Shown: one piece after another, positions 16,344-25,276 of the stretch
Numbering within the stretch: position 1 is the stretch's first letter
Layout: every line of letters starts with the position of its first letter
Origin: DASYHS01 sp035998295
Lineage (GTDB): Bacteria; Pseudomonadota; Alphaproteobacteria; Azospirillales; Azospirillaceae
Assembly (NCBI RefSeq): GCF_035998295.1
Contig: NZ_DASYHS010000157.1
Span: 23,057-87,056 of the forward strand
DNA length: 64,000 bases
Direction: 5' to 3'
Program-made: the position numbers and the translations under genes
The notes under the pieces: generated by a model
Databases searched by the model: none
The model's input: the letters and a program-made list of their open reading frames with translations, nothing else
What the model was told of the DNA's origin: nothing

Positions 16344-16898
16344 CTACCAGGCCCTCATCCGCACCGCCTCCGGCTCCGGGATCTCCGGCAAGGCCGGCGA
16401 CACCGGCGCGGTCGCACCGTGCGGCGCACCAAATCCGGAAGGACGCGCGCACAGAGTCTGCGCCAGCGCGGCGGTCGCCCCGCCCCAGACGAGATGGGCT
16501 GCGATCATCATCGCGTTGCGGCGCCGGGAATGGCGGGTGGCCGGCGTCAGCGTACCGGTCGCCGGGATCCAGCCCAGATAGCTGGCGGCCCAGACCGCGA
16601 CCCCGTAGGCCGCGCCCGCGACTACCGGCGGGCCGCCCAGCACGCGGGCCGCGAGCGGGTATCCCGCCCCGGTAAGCGCCCCATAGGCGTAATGGGCCGC
16701 CAGCGCCGCGTCGGCCCGCCGGTCCTCCGGCACGCCGTCCAGCAGCCCCAGCGGGCCGAGGAGGCGCTCGGTCACGAGGCGGGGCGGCAGCGGGTGGCGC
16801 TCGCCGGCGGGAAGGCGGCGGAACAGCCCGGACATGACGGCCGTCATCGGGCCGGTTGCCAGGCATCCGGCGACGGCGGCCGCCAGGACCGGGTTCAC
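16344..16898 (-). CDS. Conserved membrane protein of unknown function
   Basis: 184 residues with about four hydrophobic segments (LAAAVAGCLATGPMTAVMSG, the Ala/Gly-rich middle, YGVAVWAASYLGW, MMIAAHLVWGGATAALAQ). The segment around AAHYAYGALTGAGYPL recalls the YagU/DUF1440 group, but this is a weak resemblance. Its ATG overlaps the stop of the alpha/beta hydrolase gene by four bases (ATGA), so the two are co-translated. Confidence 0.7.
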   Translation of the reverse strand: MNPVLAAAVAGCLATGPMTAVMSGLFRRLPAGERHPLPPRLVTERLLGPLGLLDGVPEDRRADAALAAHYAYGALTGAGYPLAARVLGGPPVVAGAAYGVAVWAASYLGWIPATGTLTPATRHSRRRNAMMIAAHLVWGGATAALAQTLCARPSGFGAPHGATAPVSPALPEIPEPEAVRMRAW

Positions 16899-17905
16899 CG
16901 CACCGCCTCCGGTTCCGCCAGGACCGCGGGATGCGCGGCAACGGCGTCTATGGCGTCTGCGACCAGTTCGGGGACGGCATGGTGGACCATGTGCCCGGCA
17001 CCGGCGATCAGCCGCAGTTCCGAGGATGCGATCTCATGGTGCAGGCGGACCGCATGCGCCTCGTGGCCGACGACGTGGTCTCCCGTGCCGGCGAAGATCG
17101 CGACCGGCATCCGCAGGTCCCCATAGCCGCGGCGCATCCCGGCCACGGTAGGCACCATGGTGGCGCCATCCTGGGCCGTGGCGCGGATCTGCGACGGCCG
17201 GACCGCGCGCTCGACCGGCAGGGCTCCCGCATAGCCCGGAGGGATGGGGGCCGGATCGAACACGCTGCGCAGCATCAGCGGCGTCAGCACGCGGCCGAGC
17301 AGCGGCAGCACGGTGTGGCGCAGCACGTCGCCCACCACGGGAAGGGCGGCGGGCGCCACCATCAGCGCGTCCAGCCTGGCCGTAGGAAAGTAGTAGCCGC
17401 CGGCGAGCACCAGCCCGCGCACCGAGTCCGGCCGGGCGAGGGCCATGGCCAGGGCCACGACGCAGCCCCAGGAATGGCCGACGACGACCGGCCGCACGAT
17501 CCCGAGCCGTTCGAAGGCGCGGTGGAGCAGTTCGGCCTGCTGGCGGGCCGTCCAGGCCTTTCCGCGGGGCCGGTCGCTGTGGCCGAAGCCGGGGCGGTCG
17601 AAGGCGACGACGCGGTGCCGCCCGGCCGCGAGATCCAGCACGCCGCTCAGCGCGAAGTCCCGCGCCTCGACCAGGTTGCCGTGGAGCAGAACCACCGGCG
17701 GCCCCTCTCCCTTTTCCAGATAGTGGAGCCGAACGCCGTCGACGGTGACGAACCGTCCCGTCGGCGGCATCTCCCGCTGAATGCGCCGCGCCCGGCGCGC
17801 GTTGTAGACGGCGGCCGCCGCGAGCGCTGCCGCTCCCACGGCCAGGATCGCCCCGCTCCGCACCCGTCCTCCGGCCTCGGCGTCCCGCCATCGCTGCAGC
17901 GCCAT
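16895..17905 (-). CDS. Alpha/beta hydrolase with an N-terminal membrane anchor
   Basis: 336 residues. One hydrophobic segment (about residues 17-34) comes first, then an alpha/beta hydrolase domain with oxyanion-loop motif LLHGNLVEA, the nucleophile elbow GHSWG (S145), an Asp in FAGTGDHVVG and the His in GAGHMVHH. It resembles epoxide hydrolase and haloalkane dehalogenase-like esterases, but the substrate is unknown. It is the upstream partner of the membrane protein at 16344 and is divergent from the ABC half-transporter. Confidence 0.83.
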   Translation of the reverse strand: MALQRWRDAEAGGRVRSGAILAVGAAALAAAAVYNARRARRIQREMPPTGRFVTVDGVRLHYLEKGEGPPVVLLHGNLVEARDFALSGVLDLAAGRHRVVAFDRPGFGHSDRPRGKAWTARQQAELLHRAFERLGIVRPVVVGHSWGCVVALAMALARPDSVRGLVLAGGYYFPTARLDALMVAPAALPVVGDVLRHTVLPLLGRVLTPLMLRSVFDPAPIPPGYAGALPVERAVRPSQIRATAQDGATMVPTVAGMRRGYGDLRMPVAIFAGTGDHVVGHEAHAVRLHHEIASSELRLIAGAGHMVHHAVPELVADAIDAVAAHPAVLAEPEAVR

Positions 17906-18054
17906 GCCCGATCTCCCGTTCCCGTGTTCCGGCCCCGAGAACCACGGCCGGTCGGGATGGTTCCCGCCCCGTCGCCTGTTGACCGGTCGGGGGCGAAGAG
18001 TGTTTCACCTGCTGTCGCCCCCGTCCGCGCAGCCCCCAACCCGGTGACGGTTCC

Positions 18055-19881
18055 ATGCATGCCTTCTTCGAGCGCCTCCTGGAGCCTCTCGCTTCCCAGG
18101 ACGTGGTCCAGCCGCCGGCCGGGGTCGCCGGCTTCTACGCGCATTTCCTGAAGCCGGTGCGGGGACTGCTCGTGCTGACGCTGGTGGTGGCCGGGCTTGC
18201 CTCGGTCGCGGAGCTGGCGCAGTTCGCGTTCCTCGGCATCATAGTCGACTGGATGGGCACCACGGCGCGCGAGGACTTCCTCGACCAGCACGGCTGGACG
18301 CTCGCCGGAATGGCGGCAGTGGCGCTCGTCCTGCGCCCGATCCTGGTGCTCGCGTCGCGCGGGCTGATCACGCTGACCCTGGTGCCGGCGCTGACCAACC
18401 GCATCCGCTGGCAGAACTACCGCTGGGTCCTGCGCCAGAGCCTGTCCTTCTTCCAGAACGACTTCGCCGGCCGCATCGCGCAGAAGGTGATGCAGACCGG
18501 CCCGGCGGTGCGCGAATCGGTCGTCAACGTCATCGACGGGGTATGGTTCCTGGTCACTTTCCTCGCCGGGACGGTGGCTCTGCTGGCGGCGCTGGACTGG
18601 CGGCTTCTGCTGCCGCTCGCGGCCTGGACGGCGGCCTACGCCATCGTGATCGTGCGCATGGTGCCGCCGGTGCGCCACAAGTCGGCGGCGTTGTCGGAGG
18701 CGACATCGTCGCTGTCGGGGTGCGTCGTCGACAGCTACACCAACATCCTCTCGGTGAAGCTGTTCGCCCATGCCGAGCGCGAGGACGCCTTCGCGCGGGC
18801 CGGCCTCGTCCGCCACCTCGAGGCGTTCCGGGCGATGATGCGGGCGATCTTCGACATGACGGTGATCCTGACGGTCCTGAACGGGCTGCTGCTGACCGCG
18901 ACAGTCGGGTTCGCGGTGCATCTGTGGCTGGGCGGCACCGTGACGGCCGGCGCGACCGCGATGGCGACCGGCCTGATCATCCGCCTGACCCAGATGTCGG
19001 GCTGGATCCTGCGCACGATCACCGCGCTCTTCGAGAACGTCGGCACCGTCCAGAACGGCATGGAGACGATCGCCCGGCCGCACGGCGTGACCGACCGCCC
19101 CGGCGCCCGCGAGCTGACCGTCGGCCGCGGAGAGATCCGCTTCGAGGATGTCCGCTTCCACTACGGCCGGGAATCCGGGGTCGTCGATGGACTGACCCTG
19201 CACGTCCGGCCGGGCGAGCGGGTCGGGCTGGTCGGCCGGTCTGGGGCGGGCAAGTCGACGCTGGTCAACCTGCTGCTGCGGTTCTACGACCTGGAGGGCG
19301 GGCGCATCCTGGTCGACGGGCAGGACATAGCCGACGTGACCCAGACGAGCCTGCGGGCCAATATCGGCGTGGTGACCCAGGACACCGCGCTGCTGCACCG
19401 CACGATCGCCGAGAACATCCGCTACGGCCGCCCAGAGGCCACCGACGCGGACGTCGTGCGCGCCGCGCGGCTGGCGGAGGCGGACGGCTTCATCGAAGCC
19501 CTGCGCGACCGCCAGGGGCGCACCGGCTACGACGTCCAGGTCGGCGAGCGCGGCGTCAAGCTGTCCGGCGGCCAGCGCCAGCGCATCGCGATCGCGCGCG
19601 TGATCTTGAAGGATGCGCCGATCCTGATCCTGGACGAGGCGACCTCGGCGCTGGACTCGGAGGTCGAGGCGGCCATCCAGGGCCAGCTCGCGGCCCTGAT
19701 GAAGGGCAAGACGGTGATCGCGATCGCCCACCGCCTGTCGACGATCGCCGCCCTCGACCGTCTGGTGGTGATGGACGAGGGCCGCATCGTCGAGGAGGGC
19801 ACCCATCAGGAGATGATCGCCCGCGGCGGCCTCTACGCCCGCCTGTGGGAGCGTCAGTCCGGCGGGTTCCTGGCGGTGTGA
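18055..19881 (+). CDS. ABC transporter half-transporter (MsbA/multidrug type)
   Basis: 608 residues. An N-terminal membrane domain of about six helices (residues 35-330) is fused to an ATPase domain with Walker A GRSGAGKSTL, Q-loop VTQDTALL, signature KLSGGQRQR and Walker B ILILDEATSALD. Such half-size exporters work as homodimers and move lipids, peptides or drugs outward. There is no partner gene and nothing around it that suggests a substrate. It ends 10 bases before the convergent methyltransferase gene. Confidence 0.9.
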   Translation: MHAFFERLLEPLASQDVVQPPAGVAGFYAHFLKPVRGLLVLTLVVAGLASVAELAQFAFLGIIVDWMGTTAREDFLDQHGWTLAGMAAVALVLRPILVLASRGLITLTLVPALTNRIRWQNYRWVLRQSLSFFQNDFAGRIAQKVMQTGPAVRESVVNVIDGVWFLVTFLAGTVALLAALDWRLLLPLAAWTAAYAIVIVRMVPPVRHKSAALSEATSSLSGCVVDSYTNILSVKLFAHAEREDAFARAGLVRHLEAFRAMMRAIFDMTVILTVLNGLLLTATVGFAVHLWLGGTVTAGATAMATGLIIRLTQMSGWILRTITALFENVGTVQNGMETIARPHGVTDRPGARELTVGRGEIRFEDVRFHYGRESGVVDGLTLHVRPGERVGLVGRSGAGKSTLVNLLLRFYDLEGGRILVDGQDIADVTQTSLRANIGVVTQDTALLHRTIAENIRYGRPEATDADVVRAARLAEADGFIEALRDRQGRTGYDVQVGERGVKLSGGQRQRIAIARVILKDAPILILDEATSALDSEVEAAIQGQLAALMKGKTVIAIAHRLSTIAALDRLVVMDEGRIVEEGTHQEMIARGGLYARLWERQSGGFLAV

Positions 19882-19891
19882 GGGCAGCCGG

Positions 19892-21130
19892 CTACGACCG
19901 ATGCGCCCGGCGCCGCAGTACCAGCTTGTTAAGCCCGTTCAGCACCCGGTACAGCTCGTCGTACTGGGTCATGAACGCGTCCCAGCCCAGCCGGGAGTCG
20001 AGGTCTTGCAGGGCCGCGTGCACCGCCCCCAGGCTGGTGCGGCCGTCGATGCGGGCCAGTATCGGGCCCGCAAGCCGCGGCAGCGCGAAGCGCAGGGCGA
20101 CGCCGCCGAGTTCGGCCTCCAGCGCCGCGCCCGGCTTCAGGCCGCGAGCCAATGCCGGCCCGTCGAGGTCGCGCAGGACCGGCACCACGTCCGGCCCGTC
20201 CGGCGCCGCGACGGCCGACGCCGCGTCCTCCGGCCGGGTCAGGTAGCAGACATGCTTCGCCGCATTGCCGGCGATCCGCTCGGCCAATGCCGCGCGGCCG
20301 ATCCGATCCAGCCCTTCGGCACGCTTCAGCACGGCCGGGTCGGAGACCCAGGTCCCGGGTTCGTAGCGCGCGGGCTCGATCAGCGCAGTGATCGCGAGCC
20401 CGGCCGCATCGGCGAGGGTAAACAGCTCCGGCACCGTGTAGGACCGGTCGCAGCCGTGCAGCAGCAGGTCGTAGAGCCCCGCGTCCGACTGCCGCCAGTC
20501 GCCGACATGGGGATTGCGGCGCAGCCAGTTCGTCGGCGGCAGCCCGGCCAGCAGCCGCTTGGCCAGCGCGATCCGGGCCGGCGGGTCGAGGCCGTCCGTG
20601 AGCGCCCGCAACGCGTCCTGGAGCGGGTAGACGCCCGTCCGGCCATAGGTGCCATAGACCATGATGCCGATCGCCCCGCCCGGCGCCAGCGCCGAGGCGA
20701 GGGAGCGCAACCCGGCCTCGGGGTCGTCCAGATGATGCAGCACGCCGCAGCAGTCGACGTAGTCGAACGGGCCGAGGCCGGCAAGGTCGAGCAGCGAGCC
20801 GCGCAGGAACCGGATCGAGGTCAGTCCCCGCGCCTCGGCGCGCGCCCGCGCGACCGCGAGCGAGGCGTCCGAGAGGTCGAGATACGTCACCTCCATCGGC
20901 AAGCCGGCATCGCGCGCCTGCTGCGCGATCATGATCGTCGCATCGCCGGTGCCGCCGCCGGCGACCAGTACTCTGAACGGCCGTGCGGCGTCGAGGCGGC
21001 CGCCGAACCCGAAATGGATCACCTCGTCCAGGTGGCCGGGCGATCCCGTGACCAGCCGGCGCGCCTCGTCCCGGGGGTCGCGCTCGGGATAGGGATAGGC
21101 TTCGTACTGCGCGCGAAGGTCCCCCCTCAT
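19892..21130 (-). CDS. Class I SAM-dependent methyltransferase with a C-terminal extension
   Basis: 412 residues from ATG 21130; upstream in-frame sequence is Arg/Gly-rich shadow. The SAM-binding motif I is VLVAGGGTGDATIMIA near residue 54, motif II VTYLDLSDASL, and FDYVDCCGVLHHLDDP further on. The N-terminal YEAYPYPERDPRDE is typical of a methyltransferase group with unknown substrate. About 150 residues after the core resemble a regulatory or PqqD-like part. The start overlaps the asparaginase stop (ATGA), so the pair is coupled. Confidence 0.85.
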   Translation of the reverse strand: MRGDLRAQYEAYPYPERDPRDEARRLVTGSPGHLDEVIHFGFGGRLDAARPFRVLVAGGGTGDATIMIAQQARDAGLPMEVTYLDLSDASLAVARARAEARGLTSIRFLRGSLLDLAGLGPFDYVDCCGVLHHLDDPEAGLRSLASALAPGGAIGIMVYGTYGRTGVYPLQDALRALTDGLDPPARIALAKRLLAGLPPTNWLRRNPHVGDWRQSDAGLYDLLLHGCDRSYTVPELFTLADAAGLAITALIEPARYEPGTWVSDPAVLKRAEGLDRIGRAALAERIAGNAAKHVCYLTRPEDAASAVAAPDGPDVVPVLRDLDGPALARGLKPGAALEAELGGVALRFALPRLAGPILARIDGRTSLGAVHAALQDLDSRLGWDAFMTQYDELYRVLNGLNKLVLRRRAHRS

Positions 21131-22197
21131 GCCGCCGGCCCGCCGGCGAGCACGTCGGACGGCCGGACCTCGCCGACCCGCAGCCCGGCGCGGTTGGCGA
21201 GCGGCGGCCGCAGCAGCGCCGCCAGGTCCTCGCCCGCGTCCGGCAGCACGCCGAGTTCGCCGAGGATCGCGGCCATTGCCACGCCGGCGGCGCGGCCCGC
21301 CCCGTCCTCGACCTTGACCGCCGCGCCCAGGCCAAGCTCCGGCACGACCGCGCACATCACGCCTTCCGCGCCGACCTTCAGCAGCACCCGGCTGCCGGCC
21401 GCCTTCATCAGGCCGGTGTCGTAGCTGCCCCGGCCGCCGACGAGGTGCGGATGCGCGCTCCAGGCCCGGCGCAGCCGCGTCGCCGCCTCGGCCCGGCGGT
21501 CGGGCAGGCCCGAGGGATCGGCGATGCGTGCCATCGCGAAGGCGATGCCGCCGAGCGGGATCGCGATCGTCGGGATGCCGCAGCCGTCATGGCCCCAGGG
21601 GGCGCCCTCGAGGGGGTGGCCGGTCATCTGCTCGAGAACGCCCAGGATGCGCTGCTGGACGGGGTGGTCGCGGCGGATGTAGCCCCGGGTCGGCTCGCCC
21701 CGATGCACCGCGGTCGTCAGCATGCCGGCATGCTTGCCCGAGCAGTTGTTGTGCACCGGGCGGGGCCCTTCGCCCCGGCGCAGCAGGTCGTGGGCCGTCT
21801 CCTCGTCGTAAGGCAGATGGACGCCGCATTCGAGGTCGGACGGGCCGAGGCCGATGCGCTCCAGCCAGGCCGCGACCCGGGCGGTATGCACGGGCTCGCC
21901 GGCATGCGAAGCGCAGGCAAGCGCCAACTCCTCGTCGCCGAGCTCGAAGGCGTCCGCAGCACCGGTCTCGATCAAGGGCAGGGCCTGGAGCGACTTGATG
22001 GCCGAGCGGGCGTAGACCGGCCGCTCGAAATCGCCCCAGTGGCGGACCACCCGGCCTTCCGCGTCGACGACGCAGGCCACGGCATGGTGGCGCGACTCGA
22101 CCATGCCGCCGCGCGTCACCTCGACCAGGACGGGGGCGTCGTCCGGCTTATGCCCGGCCTCGTGGCCGCAGCAGGAGGAATGGGACTCGTCGCTCAT
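21127..22197 (-). CDS. L-asparaginase, thermolabile rhizobial (class 3) type
   Basis: 356 residues. Motifs of the rhizobial family are visible: ARSAIKSLQALPLIETG, LECGVHLPYDEETA, NNCSGKHAGML and HDGCGIPT. This family is unrelated in sequence to E. coli AnsA/AnsB and uses a serine-beta-lactamase-like fold with a metal site built partly from cysteines. The first 20 residues hold a His/Cys-rich tract (SCCGHEAGHK) that may bind metal. It hydrolyses asparagine to aspartate and ammonia. It is translationally coupled to the methyltransferase behind it. Confidence 0.87.
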   Translation of the reverse strand: MSDESHSSCCGHEAGHKPDDAPVLVEVTRGGMVESRHHAVACVVDAEGRVVRHWGDFERPVYARSAIKSLQALPLIETGAADAFELGDEELALACASHAGEPVHTARVAAWLERIGLGPSDLECGVHLPYDEETAHDLLRRGEGPRPVHNNCSGKHAGMLTTAVHRGEPTRGYIRRDHPVQQRILGVLEQMTGHPLEGAPWGHDGCGIPTIAIPLGGIAFAMARIADPSGLPDRRAEAATRLRRAWSAHPHLVGGRGSYDTGLMKAAGSRVLLKVGAEGVMCAVVPELGLGAAVKVEDGAGRAAGVAMAAILGELGVLPDAGEDLAALLRPPLANRAGLRVGEVRPSDVLAGGPAA

Positions 22198-22292
22198 CTC
22201 GGACCGTCGCGGTAGGGAACGGGGACGGCCGCCCGGACGGGCGGTCGCCCCCGATACTTGCCCTGCGGCGGCGGCAGGTGCAAGGTGCGGGC

Positions 22293-22892
22293 ATGCGTGG
22301 ATACTTCGCCATCGGCGTCGAGGGGGTCAGCAAGGTCTTCAACGTCGGGAGCCTGGTCCGTTCGGCCCATGCCTTCGGCGCGAGCTTCGCCTTCACCGTG
22401 GCGAGCCGGCTGAACCTGCGCGACATGAAGGTGTCCGACACCTCCGACGCGCGCACCCATCTGCCGCTCTACACCTGGCCCGACCCCGAGGGCATGCGGC
22501 TTCCCGAGGGCTGCAGCCTGGTCGGCGTCGAGCTCTTGGACGAAGCCGTCGACCTGCCAAGCTTCCGACATCCCCTGCGCGCAGCCTATGTCCTCGGGCC
22601 GGAACGGGGCAGCCTGTCGCCCGCCCTGGTCGAGCGGTGCGAGTTCGTGGTCAGGATACCGACCCGCTTCTGCGTCAACGTCGGGGTCGCCGGCGCGCTG
22701 GTGATGTACGACCGCATGATCAGCCTGGGCCGTTTCGCGGAACGGCCGGTCCGCGTCGGCGGCCCGGCCGAGGGGCCGGCGCGCCAAACCCACGGCGTGC
22801 AGGCGCATGGCGCGCAGAAGGTACGCACCCGCCGCGACCGCCGTCTCGCCGCCCAGGAGTTCCGGGCCGACGCCCCGGGCGAGGACCGCTAA
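22293..22892 (+). CDS. TrmH/SpoU-type RNA 2'-O-methyltransferase
   Basis: 199 residues from ATG 22293 (GTG 22278 is also in frame). The three SpoU knot motifs are visible: NVGSLVRSAHAFGASF, AYVLGPERGSLSP and IPTRFCVNVGVAGALVMYDR. The C-terminal 45 residues are basic and rich in Arg, as in RNA-binding tails. It should methylate a ribose in tRNA or rRNA; the site cannot be told. It is divergent from the asparaginase gene. Confidence 0.87.
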   Translation: MRGYFAIGVEGVSKVFNVGSLVRSAHAFGASFAFTVASRLNLRDMKVSDTSDARTHLPLYTWPDPEGMRLPEGCSLVGVELLDEAVDLPSFRHPLRAAYVLGPERGSLSPALVERCEFVVRIPTRFCVNVGVAGALVMYDRMISLGRFAERPVRVGGPAEGPARQTHGVQAHGAQKVRTRRDRRLAAQEFRADAPGEDR

Positions 22893-23072
22893 AATTTCGC
22901 CACAAAACCCGGCAGACTGGGACCAGGCGGCCCCGAACGCACCGGTTGCGGTACGGGCCGCCCCGCAACCTGCTCCGGTCCGGCGGTCCCGCTGGAAATT
23001 CCGCCTCAACCCATGTACCGTGGCCCCCTCGCGATGCCGCACCGCACCCGCACGAAGAGTCCGCGCTCCTCC

Positions 23073-23600
23073 ATGCTACGACGCCTGATCCCTTCCGTGA
23101 CCGCCGCCCTGCTCCTCGGCAGCGCATTCCTCTCCGCAGCCGCCTCGGCCGCCGAACCCAAGCTGGTCGGCTCGCACAAGGACTGGAACGTCTTCACCTA
23201 CGAGGAGAACGGGAACCGGGTCTGCTATATGGCGAGCCGGCCGACCAAGCACGAGGGCAACTACCGGGCGCGTGGAGAGATCTACGTGCTGGTCACGCAA
23301 CGCCCGGCCGAAAAGAGCCTCGACGTCGTCAGCGTGATCGCCGGCTATACCTACCAGCCCGCCAGCGAGACGACGGTCCAGATCGGCAACCAGACCTTCC
23401 GGCTGTTCACCGACGGCGACACGGCCTGGGCCCGGGACGAGGCGACGGACCGCCAGATCGTAGCCGCGATCCGTGGCGGCAACTCGATGGTCGTGCGCGG
23501 TACGTCGAACCGCGGCACCGCGACGACGGACACCTACAGCCTTGCCGGCTCGTCCGCCGCCTACACCGCCATGAACTCCGCTTGCGGCGTCAGCCGATAA
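23073..23600 (+). CDS. Invasion-associated locus B (IalB) family periplasmic protein
   Basis: 175 residues from ATG 23073, where a clear Sec signal begins (LIPSVTAALLLGSAFLSAAA, cleavage probably near ASA-AEP). The mature part (KDWNVFTYEENGNRVCYMAS, DVVSVIAGY, AAIRGGNSMVVRGTS) matches the IalB family, which is widespread in alphaproteobacteria and not limited to pathogens. Two cysteines, one in VCYMAS and one in the last residues, probably form a disulphide. The last codons (CGVSR and stop) are part of a 29-base tandem repeat that runs on beyond the gene. Confidence 0.86.
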   Translation: MLRRLIPSVTAALLLGSAFLSAAASAAEPKLVGSHKDWNVFTYEENGNRVCYMASRPTKHEGNYRARGEIYVLVTQRPAEKSLDVVSVIAGYTYQPASETTVQIGNQTFRLFTDGDTAWARDEATDRQIVAAIRGGNSMVVRGTSNRGTATTDTYSLAGSSAAYTAMNSACGVSR

Positions 23601-23684
23601 AAAACGCCGCCTGCGGCGTCAGCCGATAAAAAACGCCGCCTGCGGCATCAGCCGTTAAAAGCGCCGCCCTGCGGCGGGGGCCGA
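23583..23684. repeat. 29-bp tandem repeat, three copies plus a partial fourth, over the gene 3' end
   Basis: Units start at 23583, 23612, 23641 and 23670 (partial), exactly 29 bases apart. The first copy includes the last codons and stop of the IalB-like gene; the first two are near identical and the third has several changes. Each unit junction holds the short dyad ACGCCG-4-CGGCGT. On the minus strand this dyad is followed by a run of six T, so it looks like a leftward terminator. Confidence 0.9.
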
Positions 23685-23733
23685 CCCCACTTTCCTTTTG
23701 ACAGCGGCGGGCGCAGAGCCCATTTCTGCGCCC

Positions 23734-24900
23734 ATGGGTGTCCTCAGTCATGCCAGCACGTTCGCGCCGACCGTCGGGTCGGACGGGCGCCGCAATCTCG
23801 TCGGGCTCGACCGGGCCGAGCTGACCGCCGCGGTCGCCGAGCTCGGGCTCGAGCCGTTCCGCGCACGCCAGCTCTGGCACTGGATCTATCATCGCGGCGC
23901 CACATCGTTCGAAACGATGACGACGCTCGCCAAGCCCGTGCGCGAACGCCTGTCCGGGCATTTCATGGTCCGCCGTCCCGAGGTCAGCCGGGATCTCCGC
24001 TCCGAGGACGGCACGCGCAAATGGCTGTTGCGCATGGAGGATGGCCAGCAGTTCGAAACGGTGCACATCCCGGAGGAGGACCGCGGCACCTTGTGCGTCT
24101 CCTCGCAGGTAGGCTGCACCCTGACCTGCCGCTTCTGCCACACCGGTACGCAGCGCCTCGTGCGCAACCTTGAGGCGGGCGAGATCGTCGCCCAGGTCAT
24201 GATGGCCCGCGACGCGCTCGACGAGTGGCCGGCGCCGCCGGACGGGCGGCTACTGTCCAACATCGTGATGATGGGCATGGGCGAACCGCTCTACAATTAC
24301 GAGAACGTCGCCAAGGCGCTGAAGATCGTGATGGATGGCGAGGGTATCTCGATCAGCAAGCGGCGCATCACACTGTCGACCTCGGGCGTGGTGCCGATAA
24401 TGCGGCGCTGCGGCGAGGAGCTGGGCGTCAATCTCGCAGTATCCCTGCACGCGGTCACGGACGAGCTGCGCGACCGCATCGTGCCGATCAACCGGAAATA
24501 CCCGATCGCCGAGCTGCTGGAGGCCTGCCGCACCTATCCCGGCGCCAGCAACGCGCGTCGCATCACCTTCGAGTACGTGATGCTGAAGGGCGTGAACGAC
24601 AGCCTCGCCGACGCGCGCGAGCTGGTGCGCCTGCTGAAGGGCATCCCGTCCAAGATCAACCTGATCCCGTTCAATCCCTGGCCGGGCGCCCCGTTCGAGC
24701 GCTCGGACCGCAAACAGATCGAGCGCTTCGCCGACTTCGTCAACGCGGCCGGCTATGCCAGTCCGGTGCGGACGCCGCGTGGCGAGGATATCATGGCGGC
24801 ATGCGGCCAGTTGAAGTCCGACAGCCTGCGCCTCTCGGCCGCCGAGCGCGCAGCCATGGCCCAGGTGATCGCGGAGAAGGAAGCGGCCCAGTCCCTCTGA
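23734..24900 (+). CDS. rlmN: Dual-specificity 23S rRNA/tRNA adenine-C2 methyltransferase RlmN
   Basis: 388 residues from ATG 23734 (TTG 23698 would add 12). The radical SAM motif CTLTCRFC is near residue 122. The family stretches FRARQLWHWIYHRG, NIVMMGMGEPLYNYENV and SLHAVTDELRDRIVPINRKYP, and the C-terminal Cys in EDIMAACGQL that forms the methylated intermediate, are present. It methylates A2503 of 23S rRNA and A37 of some tRNAs. Its stop codon lies in a 15-base tandem repeat. Confidence 0.95.
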   Translation: MGVLSHASTFAPTVGSDGRRNLVGLDRAELTAAVAELGLEPFRARQLWHWIYHRGATSFETMTTLAKPVRERLSGHFMVRRPEVSRDLRSEDGTRKWLLRMEDGQQFETVHIPEEDRGTLCVSSQVGCTLTCRFCHTGTQRLVRNLEAGEIVAQVMMARDALDEWPAPPDGRLLSNIVMMGMGEPLYNYENVAKALKIVMDGEGISISKRRITLSTSGVVPIMRRCGEELGVNLAVSLHAVTDELRDRIVPINRKYPIAELLEACRTYPGASNARRITFEYVMLKGVNDSLADARELVRLLKGIPSKINLIPFNPWPGAPFERSDRKQIERFADFVNAAGYASPVRTPRGEDIMAACGQLKSDSLRLSAAERAAMAQVIAEKEAAQSL

Positions 24901-24937
24901 CCGGGCCCCTCTGACCGGGCCCCTCTGACCAGGCCGC
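24893..24937. repeat. 15-bp tandem repeat, three copies, over the rlmN stop codon
   Basis: Copies at 24893-24907, 24908-24922 and 24923-24937; the first two are identical (CCCTCTGACCGGGCC) and the third has one change. The first copy contains the rlmN stop codon, so extra in-frame TGA codons follow it. Confidence 0.9.
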
Positions 24938-25008
24938 ACTTTCGGCGGAACACTCCACCTTCGCGCCTGTTTGGCTGGCGTGACACGAAAACTCGGATGG
25001 GGAGCGTC

Positions 25009-25194
25009 ATGGAATTTCTGCTCGGGCTGGTCGTCTTCGTCCTCGACGTCTGGGCCATCATTCACGTCATCGGCAGCAGATCGTCCACGCTCGCCAAGGT
25101 GCTGTGGGTGTTGCTGATCCTGATCATGCCGGTGGTGGGCTTCCTGATCTGGCTGGTCGCCGGCCCGCGGCGAACCGCCTCGATGGCGACCTGA
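25009..25194 (+). CDS. Small PLDc_N-type membrane protein
   Basis: 61 residues from ATG 25009, which has a GGGGAG ribosome site; ATG 24997 is in frame but sits before it. Two hydrophobic segments frame a short basic loop (IGSRSSTLAKVLW), and the end reads PVVGFLIWLVAGPR. This is the pattern of the phospholipase D N-terminal membrane module (PLDc_N), here without a catalytic domain. Function unknown; it begins a run of small membrane proteins. Confidence 0.8.
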   Translation: MEFLLGLVVFVLDVWAIIHVIGSRSSTLAKVLWVLLILIMPVVGFLIWLVAGPRRTASMAT

Positions 25195-25276
25195 CGCGAC
25201 GGAAAAACCTGCCGGCGGAAGGATTTTCGGCTCGACAGACGCCCCCTCGATCCCCTTTTCTCTCGCGATCGATCGG

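Noticed and set aside
16246..16581. Possible 111-codon gene upstream of glgC
   Set aside because: It overlaps the membrane protein gene in antisense, has no ribosome site and no domain; treated as intergenic.
16571..16941. Frame continuing from 16129 to 16941 on the minus strand as a gene
   Set aside because: It overlaps the membrane protein and hydrolase genes in another frame; composition is shadow-like.
22103..23629. 508-codon frame running through the RNA methyltransferase and IalB-like genes
   Set aside because: It crosses two well-supported genes in a different frame and is Arg/Pro-rich.
23583..23684. Tandem repeat considered as a small CRISPR array
   Set aside because: Repeats are directly adjacent with no spacers, and no cas genes are in the window.
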